Source: Actinomycetota bacterium (lineage in GTDB: Bacteria; Actinomycetota; Thermoleophilia; Miltoncostaeales; Miltoncostaeaceae). Taken from it: DNA of 14,178 bases. The stretch is from contig CANJMX010000024.1 of assembly GCA_947475125.1 (NCBI GenBank), positions 1 to 14,178 of the forward strand, written 5' to 3'. The translations under genes and the position numbers were made by a program. The notes beneath the pieces are model-generated. The model searched no databases. It was given only the letters and a program-made list of their open reading frames with translations, and had not been told where the DNA came from. Positions 1 through 6,581 of the stretch are shown piece by piece (position 1 is the stretch's first letter; each line of letters opens with the position of its first letter).

Positions 1-239
1 AGCCCCTCTGCGGCCGCAACGACCCCATCAGCCTCGTCAGATGCCGCCGCGCGCAGGCCGTGGTCCACCACAAGCACGTGCACCGCACCATCATGCAGGC
101 GGGGGAGCAGGTGCATGAGGCACGTGGAATCAGCGCCGCCCGACACCATTGCGAGGACGCCCGCCCCGGAGGGCAGCAGCCCATGGCGGCGGCAGTGCTC
201 GTTGACGCGTTCGTCGATGCCCACGCCGGGAGTATGCAC
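1..239 (-). CDS. tilS: tRNA(Ile)-lysidine synthetase TilS, N-terminal part (runs off left edge)
   Basis: The minus strand encodes about 79 residues from a GTG start at 239, then runs off the window. Residues 33-38 read SGGADS, the PP-loop ATP-pyrophosphatase signature (SGGxDS). It is followed by STCLMHLL and, around residues 56-62, LVVDHGLR, which is the TilS pattern. The family ligates lysine to C34 of the CAU-anticodon tRNA-Ile, so that the tRNA reads AUA instead of AUG; it acts in the cytoplasm. The GTG lies 11 nt after the stop of the TlpA-like gene upstream, so the two are probably co-transcribed; a weak GAGG sits just before it. No ATG occurs before the PP-loop except one directly beside it, so GTG is the reasonable start. 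Another PP-loop ATPase is possible, but the VDHGLR segment favours TilS. Confidence 0.85.
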   Translation of the reverse strand, partial: MHTPGVGIDERVNEHCRRHGLLPSGAGVLAMVSGGADSTCLMHLLPRLHDGAVHVLVVDHGLRAAASDEADGVVAAAEG

Positions 240-250
240 GTGGCCTCGGA

Positions 251-781
251 TCAGCCGCGCGCCACCAGCGGGGCCGTGAGCCGCGCGAGGTCGGAACTGG
301 TCACCGGGCCGGGCCATGTGGCGGCCAGCCGCCCCTCGCGGTCGAGCACCACGGTCGTCGGCAGGCCGCTCACCGCGTAGGCATCGGCAACCGCGTCACC
401 CCGGTCGAACCCGAGGGGGAATGTCACTCCCACCTCACGTGCGAATGCCCGGGCGTCGTCCACGGAGTCGTTCACCGCAACACCCACCACCCTCACCGCA
501 GGATGCGTCGTTGCGAATCGCTGCACATCGGGCATCTCCTTGCGGCACGGACCGCACCACGACGCCCACATGTTGACCACGGTGGGTCGTGGCCCCGGCA
601 CACCCACCGCCAGCGTCCCCGCACCCCCAAGCACCGGCACGGCCAGATGGGCCGCGGATTCGCGCTGTGCCGTGGGCACCAACTGCGCCGCCGATTCCCC
701 TCCCACCGACGCGCCGCATCCGGCAAGACCGGCAGCCGCGGGGACAAGCGCAAGGGCAACGAGGATGACCGGAATCCGCAC
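251..781 (-). CDS. TlpA/ResA-like thioredoxin-fold lipoprotein
   Basis: A 176-residue secreted thiol:disulfide oxidoreductase. Residues 1-22 form a lipoprotein signal: Arg2, a hydrophobic core, then lipobox LAGC with Cys22 as lipidation site. The thioredoxin domain covers about 55-170. It contains WASWCGPC (Cys76, Cys79) and the cis-proline loop GLPTT (Pro141). Family members reduce or exchange disulfides outside the membrane, often for cytochrome c maturation or envelope redox balance; the partner here is unknown. The frame stays open further upstream to an ATG at 808, but I chose GTG at 781. A -10-like TACGCT lies exactly 6 nt before it, as at other leaderless starts in this window, and a start there gives a compact signal peptide. 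It diverges from the PAP2 gene and is followed after 11 nt by tilS. Confidence 0.88.
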   Translation of the reverse strand: MRIPVILVALALVPAAAGLAGCGASVGGESAAQLVPTAQRESAAHLAVPVLGGAGTLAVGVPGPRPTVVNMWASWCGPCRKEMPDVQRFATTHPAVRVVGVAVNDSVDDARAFAREVGVTFPLGFDRGDAVADAYAVSGLPTTVVLDREGRLAATWPGPVTSSDLARLTAPLVARG

Positions 782-787
782 AACGTG

Positions 788-793
788 AGCGTA
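788..793 (-). promoter_or_regulatory. -10 box of tlpA-like gene (leaderless start)
   Basis: On the minus strand TACGCT is separated by 6 nt from the GTG at 781. This spacing puts the transcription start at or next to the start codon. The identical hexamer and spacing precede argF. No clear -35 box is seen. Confidence 0.5.
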
Positions 794-821
794 GCCCCGG
801 GCGGGCATCCGGGACGTCTCG

Positions 822-827
822 TAGCGT
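822..827 (+). promoter_or_regulatory. -10 box of PAP2 gene (leaderless start)
   Basis: TAGCGT is followed by 6 nt and the GTG at 834. It matches the TAnnnT-N6-start pattern seen at several genes here. It lies 28 bp from the opposing -10 of the tlpA-like gene, so the two promoters sit almost back to back. Confidence 0.45.
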
Positions 828-833
828 GGCCGC

Positions 834-1337
834 GTGTCCTCGCCCGAGATTACGTCCGCGGTTCTGCGAGCCGATCGTCGCATTGGTGCGGCGGCCCGTG
901 CGCGAGTGGCTGGTATTGACGGTGGCCCTGAAGTCGCACGACTGGTGGCCAACGCCACCGGCCCCGCGTTCCAACTGCTCGTCGGGGCCCTGCTGGTGTC
1001 GCCGGGTTCACGCGCCACCGGTCTGCGTGCGCTCGCCGCGGGCGGCCTGGCAGCAGGTATCGCCCGTGCGGCACGTGACGGCATTGGCCGACCGCGGCCC
1101 GGGTCCCGTGATGACGGGGGCTTCCCGAGTCGCCATGCAGCCTCCGCAACGGCGATCGCGCTGGTGGTCGTGCGCGACAAGCCGCTTCTCGGCACTCTTG
1201 CCCTCATTGCCGCCGGTGCCGGTCTGGCAGCACGGGTGGCGTCAGCCGATCACGAACCCCTCGACATCGCCGCCGGTGCCGGGCTCGGTGCTGTCGTGGC
1301 CCGGTTTACGCGGCGTCGGCGACGGCGACGGACCTGA
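834..1337 (+). CDS. PAP2-family phosphatase (small, membrane-associated)
   Basis: A 167-residue member of the type 2 phosphatidic acid phosphatase / vanadium haloperoxidase superfamily. All three motifs are present. Motif 1 is R81-x6-R88-P89 (Arg in place of the usual Lys). Motif 2 is P98-S-R-H101 (PSRH where PSGH is common). Motif 3 is R134-x5-H140-x3-D144. The family hydrolyses phosphomonoesters of lipids such as phosphatidate or undecaprenyl/decaprenyl phosphates; in actinobacteria one branch is decaprenylphosphoryl-5-phosphoribose phosphatase. The substrate cannot be told from sequence. Hydrophobic stretches around 44-56, 64-78, 102-113 and 118-133 suggest membrane segments. The C-terminus is a poly-arginine tail (160-166). 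The GTG start is supported by a -10 box 6 nt upstream. The 3' end overlaps the convergent GGDEF-like gene by 32 bp. Confidence 0.82.
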   Translation: MSSPEITSAVLRADRRIGAAARARVAGIDGGPEVARLVANATGPAFQLLVGALLVSPGSRATGLRALAAGGLAAGIARAARDGIGRPRPGSRDDGGFPSRHAASATAIALVVVRDKPLLGTLALIAAGAGLAARVASADHEPLDIAAGAGLGAVVARFTRRRRRRRT

Positions 1338-2205
1338 ACTCGCCCGTCACGGCGCCGTCGGTGATGCCAACCGGTGTGCGCGGCACGGGCATCAGGGCCG
1401 ACTCGGCGCGCGTCAGCATTCCCTCCATGCCCTGATCACCGTCGGTCCACTGGGCGATGCCGGTGGCAACCGCGCCCACCGACACACGTACGCCCCCTCC
1501 TGCCCGCACATGCACGGCTTCAATGGCGATGGCAATGCGATCTCCGGCCTCGCGTGCCCGCTCCGCGGGCCCCGAGACCAGTGCCATGAAGCGCCCGTCG
1601 CCGATGTCCACCACCAGGTCGGAGGGTGAGATCACCCGGGCGACGCCATGGTTGGCTGCGTCCAGCAGGGCGTCGCGTACCGCACCGCCGTGAATCGCGG
1701 TGATGCCGTCAAGGTCGGTGATGCCGACAAGCGCGAGGCTCACCGGCCCGCCGTCGTCAGCGGCCCTGCGGCAGTCGCGGTCGGCGATGAGGTCAAACAC
1801 ATCGAGGGGCGCGAGCCCACTGGGACGGCGACCAAGATCGTCGTCGGCATCACGCCGGCCAAACGCCAACCCCTCGGCCATCCCGGCATGTGCGGCTCCG
1901 AGGGCGGCGAGTACAACCACAGCCACGAACCCGGCGGTGATTTCGCCGGCGCTCACCTGTCCGGCCGATGCGGCGGCCAGCGCCACGGCGGCGGCCAGAA
2001 GCGTGGCGATCAGACCAACGCCACCCGCAAGCGGCGCGGCGAGGACGGCGGGGATGACCAGCAATGGCCAGAGCCACCATGCACCAACGGCGATGATCGG
2101 AATCACCGTGGTGGCGAGCAGTGCCACCAGAAGAATGAGGCGACGCTGCCGGTACCGCGTGGTCATCGCGGGCCCGTGAACAACGTCGTGGGCGGCTGGG
2201 TTCAT
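1306..2205 (-). CDS. Membrane protein with degenerate GGDEF domain
   Basis: About 299 residues from the ATG at 2205 (a GTG directly before it and an ATG at 2166 are alternatives; none has a clear SD). Counting from the GTG at 2208, hydrophobic segments at about 23-42, 46-80 and 91-112 form a membrane block. An acidic/basic linker and a GGDEF-like domain (about 135-275) follow. The fold signature is visible: TDLDGI (metal-loop equivalent of DxDxFK), then DLVVDIGDGRFMAL at the active-site turn. There the canonical GGDEF reads GDGRF (203-207), losing the catalytic Asp/Glu arrangement. It is therefore probably not an active diguanylate cyclase. Degenerate GGDEF domains can bind GTP or c-di-GMP or act as partner domains; which applies here is unknown. 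It overlaps the PAP2 gene tail to tail and diverges from the hydroxyacyl-CoA dehydrogenase across a palindrome. Confidence 0.75.
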   Translation of the reverse strand: MNPAAHDVVHGPAMTTRYRQRRLILLVALLATTVIPIIAVGAWWLWPLLVIPAVLAAPLAGGVGLIATLLAAAVALAAASAGQVSAGEITAGFVAVVVLAALGAAHAGMAEGLAFGRRDADDDLGRRPSGLAPLDVFDLIADRDCRRAADDGGPVSLALVGITDLDGITAIHGGAVRDALLDAANHGVARVISPSDLVVDIGDGRFMALVSGPAERAREAGDRIAIAIEAVHVRAGGGVRVSVGAVATGIAQWTDGDQGMEGMLTRAESALMPVPRTPVGITDGAVTGEFRSVAVADAA

Positions 2206-2222
2206 CACCGTGTGATGCGGTG

Positions 2223-2243
2223 AACCGGATGTGACATCCGGTT
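2223..2243. promoter_or_regulatory. Perfect 21-bp palindrome, operator candidate
   Basis: Arms AACCGGATGT and ACATCCGGTT match perfectly around a single central G. The site lies between two divergent genes, 45 bp before the dehydrogenase ATG and 17 bp before the GGDEF-like ATG at 2205. This placement fits a dimeric repressor site (for example TetR- or GntR-type) controlling one or both genes. A minus-strand TTGAAA (2243-2248), resembling a -35 box, abuts it. I see no regulator gene for it inside the window. Confidence 0.55.
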
Positions 2244-2276
2244 TTCAAGAAGTTACCGGCGCTCCCGGACGTCACT

Positions 2277-2282
2277 TACACT
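2277..2282 (+). promoter_or_regulatory. -10 box of 3-hydroxyacyl-CoA dehydrogenase gene (leaderless start)
   Basis: TACACT followed by 6 nt and the ATG at 2289, as at other leaderless starts in the window. There is no Shine-Dalgarno sequence before this ATG, which agrees with a leaderless mRNA. The palindrome centred at 2233 lies just upstream of the -35 region. Confidence 0.5.
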
Positions 2283-2288
2283 CGACAC

Positions 2289-3305
2289 ATGAACGACATC
2301 GCGACAATCGGAATCGTCGGCGGCGGCACCATGGGGGCGGAGATCGCCCACGTTGCGGCAGCCCGGGGTTTCACCGTGCTGCTGGCCGACGCCGACCGCG
2401 CCCGCGCCGATGCCGGACGCGACCGTGCCATCGCCATTGCTGACCGCCGCGTGGAGCGCGGCCGGATGAGCAGCGATGAAGCAGCGGCCGTGGCGGCAGG
2501 CATCACGGCCGTGAACGGCATCGCCGACATCGGCGGCGTCGACGCGGTAATCGAGGCGGTGCCGGAGGATCTGGCCCTCAAGATGCGTGTGCACGCCGAT
2601 ATCGATGCGGCGGTACGCCCCGACGCGCTGGTGGCCACCAACACCTCCGGCCTCTCGGTCACGGCGCTGGCGGACGCCACCACCGATCCCGGTCGCCTCA
2701 TCGGCCTGCACTTCTTCAACCCCGCCAGCACCATGCGCCTGGTTGAGGTCATCGCCGGGGCGGCCACCGATGCGGCGACCATCGCCCGCGCCTGCGCCCT
2801 GGCCAGGGCGCTCGGGAAGGAGCCGGTGCGGGTGGCCGAGTGTCCGGGGTTTGTGGTCAACCGGGTGCTCGTACGCGCGATGGCAGAGGCATATCGGGCC
2901 GCGGCCGCGGCACCGGTCGATCGTCGTACCGCCGACATGATGGTGTCGGAGGGCGGGCCCGCCCCCATGGGCCCGTTCGCGCTCGGTGACCTGGTGGGGC
3001 TCGACGTTCTTGAGAGCATCCGCAGCGATCTGGAGCGGGCATACGGGGACCGGTTTGATGATTCGGGCACCCTCGCCCCCCTGGTGGCGCGCGGCGACCT
3101 TGGGCGAAAGACCGGGGCGGGTCTCGTCCCCGATACCGACCCGGTGCCGCTCGGCGCCGAGTCGGTCATCGCCGCCGTCTACTACGCGGCAGCGCTCGAC
3201 GAGGCGCGGCGTCTCGCCGATGAAGGCATCGCATCTGCTGATGACATCGACCTGGCCATGCGCCTGGGAGCTGGCTGGGAACAGGGGCCACTCGCCGGGG
3301 CCTGA
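2289..3305 (+). CDS. 3-hydroxyacyl-CoA dehydrogenase (3-hydroxybutyryl-CoA dehydrogenase type) with extra C-terminal half-domain
   Basis: 338 residues; a cytoplasmic NAD(P)-dependent enzyme that interconverts 3-hydroxyacyl-CoA and 3-ketoacyl-CoA in beta-oxidation or butyryl-CoA/PHB-type metabolism. The Rossmann loop G11-G-G-T-M-G16 is followed by an acidic strand end (Asp34, Asp36), which favours NAD. The catalytic set matches the family in spacing: Ser120 (TNTSG), His141 (HFFNP), Glu153 (LVE) and Asn191 (FVVNR). The first C-terminal helical domain runs to about GRKTGAGL (272-279), where ordinary 280-290 residue enzymes end. Here about 55 more residues follow, with LDEARRLADEGIASADDID and GP near the end. 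These resemble the repeated C-terminal 3HCDH domain of FadB-type proteins. The ATG has no SD but does have a -10 box at leaderless distance. Divergent from the GGDEF-like gene. Confidence 0.92.
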   Translation: MNDIATIGIVGGGTMGAEIAHVAAARGFTVLLADADRARADAGRDRAIAIADRRVERGRMSSDEAAAVAAGITAVNGIADIGGVDAVIEAVPEDLALKMRVHADIDAAVRPDALVATNTSGLSVTALADATTDPGRLIGLHFFNPASTMRLVEVIAGAATDAATIARACALARALGKEPVRVAECPGFVVNRVLVRAMAEAYRAAAAAPVDRRTADMMVSEGGPAPMGPFALGDLVGLDVLESIRSDLERAYGDRFDDSGTLAPLVARGDLGRKTGAGLVPDTDPVPLGAESVIAAVYYAAALDEARRLADEGIASADDIDLAMRLGAGWEQGPLAGA

Positions 3306-3312
3306 CCCCGGC
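3294..3312. terminator. GC-rich hairpin at convergent junction
   Basis: Perfect 7-bp arms GCCGGGG and CCCCGGC around the 5-nt loop CCTGA, which contains the dehydrogenase stop codon. It lies between two convergent genes whose stops are 12 bp apart, so it could end transcription from both sides. No T-tract follows, so this is a weak prediction. Confidence 0.35.
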
Positions 3313-3317
3313 ACGGG

Positions 3318-4817
3318 TCACGCGCCGGGGGGTACCGCCCACTCGGGCCGCACGTCGTACCGGCCCGCTGCCGGTACCACCGCATCACCCTCGAGGATCT
3401 CAATGTGGTCGAGGGTCACCTGAGAGGGATGTGCACACCCGGTGGTGCGGGCAAGCCGGGTGACCTCGCGCCGCAGGCCCACCACGTAGGCCGCCAGACG
3501 CACCGACGCGAGCGACGGATCCAGGCCGCGCTGCAGCCACGCCGACTGGGTGGCGATGCCTGTGGGGCACCGGCCGGTGTGGCACCGCTGCGCCTGAATG
3601 CAACCCACCGACATCATGGCCTCGCGCCCCACGTTGATGGTGTCGGCACCAAGCGCGAATGCCATCACCGCCTGCTCGGGCAGGCCCAGACGCCCTGAGC
3701 CGATCCATGTGACGCGATGCTGAAGCCCGCGCTCGGCGAGCGCGCGATAGGCACGCCCCTGCGCGAGGCGGTACGGGAGCGCCACGTGATCTACGAATGC
3801 CAGCGGGCCGGCCCCCGTGCCGCCCTCGCCACCATCGATGGTGATGAAGTCCACGCCGCGAGTACCCGACTCCATGAGCCGCGCGAGGTCATCCCAGAAG
3901 CCGGGCATGCCGACCGCCGACTTGATGCCCACAGGCAGCCCCGTGGCCTCGGCGATGCGCTCCACCGCATCCAGCATTCCGTCGGCATCATGGAAGTCGG
4001 GATTCACCGATGGGCTCACGCAGTCCACGCCCGCCGGCACACCGCGGATGCGTGCGATCTCGGGGGTCACCTTGCCCGCGGGCAGCATGCCGCCGAGCCC
4101 GGGCTTGGCCCCCTGGCTCAGCTTCAACTCGATCGCCCGCACGGGATGGCCCTCGATGCTCTCGAGCAGGTGCGGAATGCTCAGGCGTCCCCGCCCGTCA
4201 CGCGCGCCGAACCACCCCGTGCCCAACTGCAGCACCAGGTCGCCGCCGTGGAGATGATGGGGTGAGATGCCCCCCTCCCCCGTGTTGTGCAGGCACCCGG
4301 CCAGGTGCGCGCCTTCGTTCATGGCACGCACTGCCGTTGCCGACAGCGCACCGAACGACATGCCCGACACGTTCACAACCGACGGGGGGCGGAAGGCCCC
4401 GGGCCGCATACGCGGCCCACCAAGCACCTTCGCCGACGCCAGTGGCCAGTCATCAGGGTCCCCGGCCGCAGGGGGCGGGGCGGGAAATGCGGTTGGACTG
4501 ATGAGGATGTAGCCCGGCGAGCGCTCGAACACGGCGTCAGAGCCGAATGAGAATGCGCTGTTCTCGCCCTTCGATGTCGCGTAGATCCAGCGGCGCTGAT
4601 TTCGGTTGAAAGGCCGTTCATCGTCGTTGTTGGTGACGATGTACTGCCGCAGTTCCGGACCAAACGCCTCGAGGATGTACCGAAGGTGCCCGATGACGGG
4701 CCAGTTGTGAAGCACGGGGCGTCGGCGCTGGAGCACGTCGTACAGCATCACCAGCGCAAGCGCCGCGGCAATACCGATGAGCACCCACCACCCCACGCCC
4801 ACATCTGCTCCATTCAT
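3318..4817 (-). CDS. FMN-binding glutamate synthase-like protein, membrane-anchored
   Basis: 499 residues. A single N-terminal membrane helix (about 9-27) precedes the conserved pre-domain (around 35-95) and then a TIM-barrel FMN domain like the central part of glutamate synthase. Features include VVNVSGMSFGALS, NTGEGGISPHH, ELKLSQGAKPGLGG, IDGGEGGTGAGP and GSGRLGLPEQAVMAFALGAD (FMN/substrate region). Cys406-x5-Cys412-x4-Cys417 in CIQAQRCHTGRCPTG matches the 3Fe-4S cluster motif of GOGAT large subunits. There is no glutaminase (Ntn) domain and no C-terminal beta-helix domain, so this is the stand-alone 'FMN-binding glutamate synthase family' type. It may make glutamate from 2-oxoglutarate with another nitrogen source or do a different FMN redox reaction; the substrate is not proven. 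The ATG at 4817 is the only start that gives an intact anchor. It diverges from argF. Confidence 0.88.
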   Translation of the reverse strand: MNGADVGVGWWVLIGIAAALALVMLYDVLQRRRPVLHNWPVIGHLRYILEAFGPELRQYIVTNNDDERPFNRNQRRWIYATSKGENSAFSFGSDAVFERSPGYILISPTAFPAPPPAAGDPDDWPLASAKVLGGPRMRPGAFRPPSVVNVSGMSFGALSATAVRAMNEGAHLAGCLHNTGEGGISPHHLHGGDLVLQLGTGWFGARDGRGRLSIPHLLESIEGHPVRAIELKLSQGAKPGLGGMLPAGKVTPEIARIRGVPAGVDCVSPSVNPDFHDADGMLDAVERIAEATGLPVGIKSAVGMPGFWDDLARLMESGTRGVDFITIDGGEGGTGAGPLAFVDHVALPYRLAQGRAYRALAERGLQHRVTWIGSGRLGLPEQAVMAFALGADTINVGREAMMSVGCIQAQRCHTGRCPTGIATQSAWLQRGLDPSLASVRLAAYVVGLRREVTRLARTTGCAHPSQVTLDHIEILEGDAVVPAAGRYDVRPEWAVPPGA

Positions 4818-4876
4818 CGACAGCCGTCAGGGGATGGTGGCGCATCACATGCCAATGCCGCCCGCGGTCGGCGCGA

Positions 4877-4882
4877 TACGCT
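4877..4882 (+). promoter_or_regulatory. -10 box of argF (leaderless start)
   Basis: TACGCT, identical to the box of the tlpA-like gene, lies exactly 6 nt before the GTG at 4889. It supports the GTG over the in-frame ATG nine bases further on. Confidence 0.5.
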
Positions 4883-4888
4883 GCCGCC

Positions 4889-5833
4889 GTGACGAACATG
4901 ACGCCCCACCCGGCCCTCCAGGGCCGCTCAGTGCTCTCTCTCATGCATCACCCCGCCGATGCGATCGGGGACGTGCTCAACCTCGCCGACCAGCTGAAGG
5001 CCACACCGCAGTGGCCGGCAGCGCTTGCCGGGAAAAGCATCGCGGTGATCTTCGAGCAGCCCTCCACGCGAACGCGTGTGTCGTTTGAGGTGGGCATCGC
5101 ACGGCTGGGGGCGCACCCGGTCGTGCTGGCCGGCCGGGATATGCAGCTTGGGCGCGGCGAGACCATCGAGGACACAGCCAAGGTGCTCTCGCGATTCGTT
5201 GACGCCATCGTCATCCGCACCGTGGACCACGGCAAGGTGATGGAACTGGCCGAGCACGCCGACGTGCCGGTGATCAACGCGCTTACCCACGCCCATCATC
5301 CATGCCAGGGCCTGGCTGACGTCATGACAATCCGCGAGCGCTTTGGCGACCCGCGTGGCATCCGTGCCGCCTATGTGGGCGATGGCAATAACTGCTGCCA
5401 CTCACTGATGGTGGTGGGTGCGCAGATGGGCATGGAGATCGTGGCCGGCTGCCCGGCGGGATACATGCCCGACCCCGAAGTGGTGGCCATATGCGATGCC
5501 ATTGCACGCGACCATGGTGGCTTCGTGCGCGTGGTGGAGGACCCGCGTGAGGCAGTCGCCGATGCCCGGGCGATCTACACCGACGTGTGGGTGTCAATGG
5601 GCGACGACGTGGCCGAAGAGGCGCAGCGGATCGCCGTGTTCACCCCGTACCAGGTGAATGACGCGCTCATGGACGCCGCCGCACCCGGCTGCATCGCCCT
5701 GCATCCGCTCCCGGCGCACGACGGCCTGGAGATCACCAGGTCGGTGTACCACGGCCCGCAGAGCGCGATCTGGGACGAGGCGGAGAACCGCCTGTATGTG
5801 CAGGCCGCGCTCCTGATGCACTTGCTGGGCTAG
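4889..5833 (+). CDS. argF: Ornithine carbamoyltransferase
   Basis: 314 residues, the usual family length. It transfers the carbamoyl group of carbamoyl phosphate to ornithine to give citrulline, the sixth step of arginine synthesis, in the cytoplasm, normally as a trimer. Carbamoyl phosphate site S59-T-R-T-R63, motif H137-P-C-Q140 and the ornithine loop D232-VWV-S236-M-G238 are all present. The SMG loop separates it from aspartate carbamoyltransferase. One oddity: the usual HCLP motif reads H272-P-L-P275, so the cysteine that contacts ornithine is a proline. HPLP is the form seen in aspartate carbamoyltransferases. The remaining C-terminus (AIWDEAENRLYVQAALL) is OTC-like. GTG start is chosen from the -10 box 6 nt upstream. 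First gene of an apparent three-gene operon; no other arg gene lies nearby. Confidence 0.9.
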   Translation: MTNMTPHPALQGRSVLSLMHHPADAIGDVLNLADQLKATPQWPAALAGKSIAVIFEQPSTRTRVSFEVGIARLGAHPVVLAGRDMQLGRGETIEDTAKVLSRFVDAIVIRTVDHGKVMELAEHADVPVINALTHAHHPCQGLADVMTIRERFGDPRGIRAAYVGDGNNCCHSLMVVGAQMGMEIVAGCPAGYMPDPEVVAICDAIARDHGGFVRVVEDPREAVADARAIYTDVWVSMGDDVAEEAQRIAVFTPYQVNDALMDAAAPGCIALHPLPAHDGLEITRSVYHGPQSAIWDEAENRLYVQAALLMHLLG

Positions 5834-5838
5834 GAGGT
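5832..5838 (+). promoter_or_regulatory. Shine-Dalgarno of rhomboid gene overlapping argF stop
   Basis: AGGAGGT begins inside the TAG stop codon of argF and lies 11 nt before the rhomboid ATG at 5850. Ribosomes terminating on argF would sit on this site, so coupling of the two genes is likely. Confidence 0.65.
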
Positions 5839-5849
5839 CTGGCGGGACG

Positions 5850-6581
5850 ATGCTGCCTCTCGCCGACGACGTCCCGAATCGCCGGGCACCGGTGCTCACC
5901 ATCCTCATCATCGCCATATGGGTGGCGATGTGGATCGTGCAGTTGCTGCGCCCCGACGACGGCAACATCGCCGATTCGAGCCAGGCGCTCGACTGCCGAT
6001 GGGGCGTGGTGCCTGAGAACCTCATCCATGGCACGGGCTCCACCACCGACCCCTGCGCCCTGATCAATGCGGATCATCAGGGATGGATCGAGGTCGTTAC
6101 GGCACAATTCCTGCATGTCTCGTGGTGGCACATTCTCGGCAACGTGCTGTTTATGTGGGTCTTCGGTGCGTCCGTTGAGGCTCGGCTCGGGCGCGTGCGA
6201 TTCCTGCCGTTCGTGCTCGCCTGCGGATCGCTGGCGCTCGTGGTGCAGGCGCTCGCCTCGTCAACATCCACCAACCCGATCATCGGCGGGTCGGGCATGG
6301 TGGCCGCAGTACTGGGGGCGTACATCGTGTTGTTCCCATCCGCGCGCGTCTGGGCACTCGTCATCATCATTCCGCTGAGACTGCCCGCGTGGATCCTGCT
6401 GGTCGCCTGGTTCGGCTACCAGCTGGTTGCGGCGCTCGGAGGCGCCGAGACGGGAACCGCCTACTGGGCACACGTGGCTGGTTTCGCCGCGGGTGCACTG
6501 CTCATCCGCGCAGCCTCACTGGGCCTGCCGCCGCCGCCTGTACCCCGTAGCGCCGCGCCGGTGGAAGCAGCGCCGGCATGA
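5850..6581 (+). CDS. Rhomboid-family intramembrane serine protease
   Basis: 243 residues. Rhomboids cut membrane proteins within or next to their transmembrane helices. Six hydrophobic segments can be placed at about 14-33, 92-107, 117-136, 147-163, 167-196 (possibly two) and 203-220. The catalytic dyad is Ser148 in GGSGM and His208 in AYWAHVAG. The upstream H89-x4-H94-x3-N98 motif (HVSWWHILGN) that forms the oxyanion region is intact, so it is probably active. A periplasmic/extracellular loop of about 55 residues with cysteines at 49 and 69 follows the first helix, and the C-terminus is a Pro/Ala-rich tail. It sits 16 bp after argF with its SD overlapping the argF stop, and overlaps the DUF2007 gene by ATGA. 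Its substrate is unknown. Confidence 0.93.
   Translation: MLPLADDVPNRRAPVLTILIIAIWVAMWIVQLLRPDDGNIADSSQALDCRWGVVPENLIHGTGSTTDPCALINADHQGWIEVVTAQFLHVSWWHILGNVLFMWVFGASVEARLGRVRFLPFVLACGSLALVVQALASSTSTNPIIGGSGMVAAVLGAYIVLFPSARVWALVIIIPLRLPAWILLVAWFGYQLVAALGGAETGTAYWAHVAGFAAGALLIRAASLGLPPPPVPRSAAPVEAAPA

Noticed and set aside
60..380. Plus-strand open frame over tilS and the tlpA-like gene
   Set aside because: It is the shadow of tilS, whose SGGADS PP-loop is read on the minus strand.
251..1207. 318-residue version of the TlpA-like protein
   Set aside because: It would bury the lipoprotein signal peptide and overlap the PAP2 gene. The GTG at 781 has a -10 box at leaderless distance.
1648..2223. 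191-residue plus-strand frame opposite the GGDEF-like gene
   Set aside because: Gly/Arg/His-rich composition typical of antisense frames; the minus strand has membrane segments and a recognisable domain.
2223..2245. Palindrome followed by TTTT read as a rho-independent terminator
   Set aside because: Both neighbouring genes point away from the site, so no transcript ends there. An operator is the better reading.
2253..3314. 353-residue open frame antisense to the dehydrogenase gene
   Set aside because: It is the complement of a gene with complete catalytic motifs, has odd Gly/His/Arg-rich composition and no domain or start signal.
4889..5833. Aspartate carbamoyltransferase, because of the HPLP motif
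   Set aside because: The ornithine loop DxxxSMG and the OTC-type C-terminus are present, and no other pyrimidine gene is nearby.
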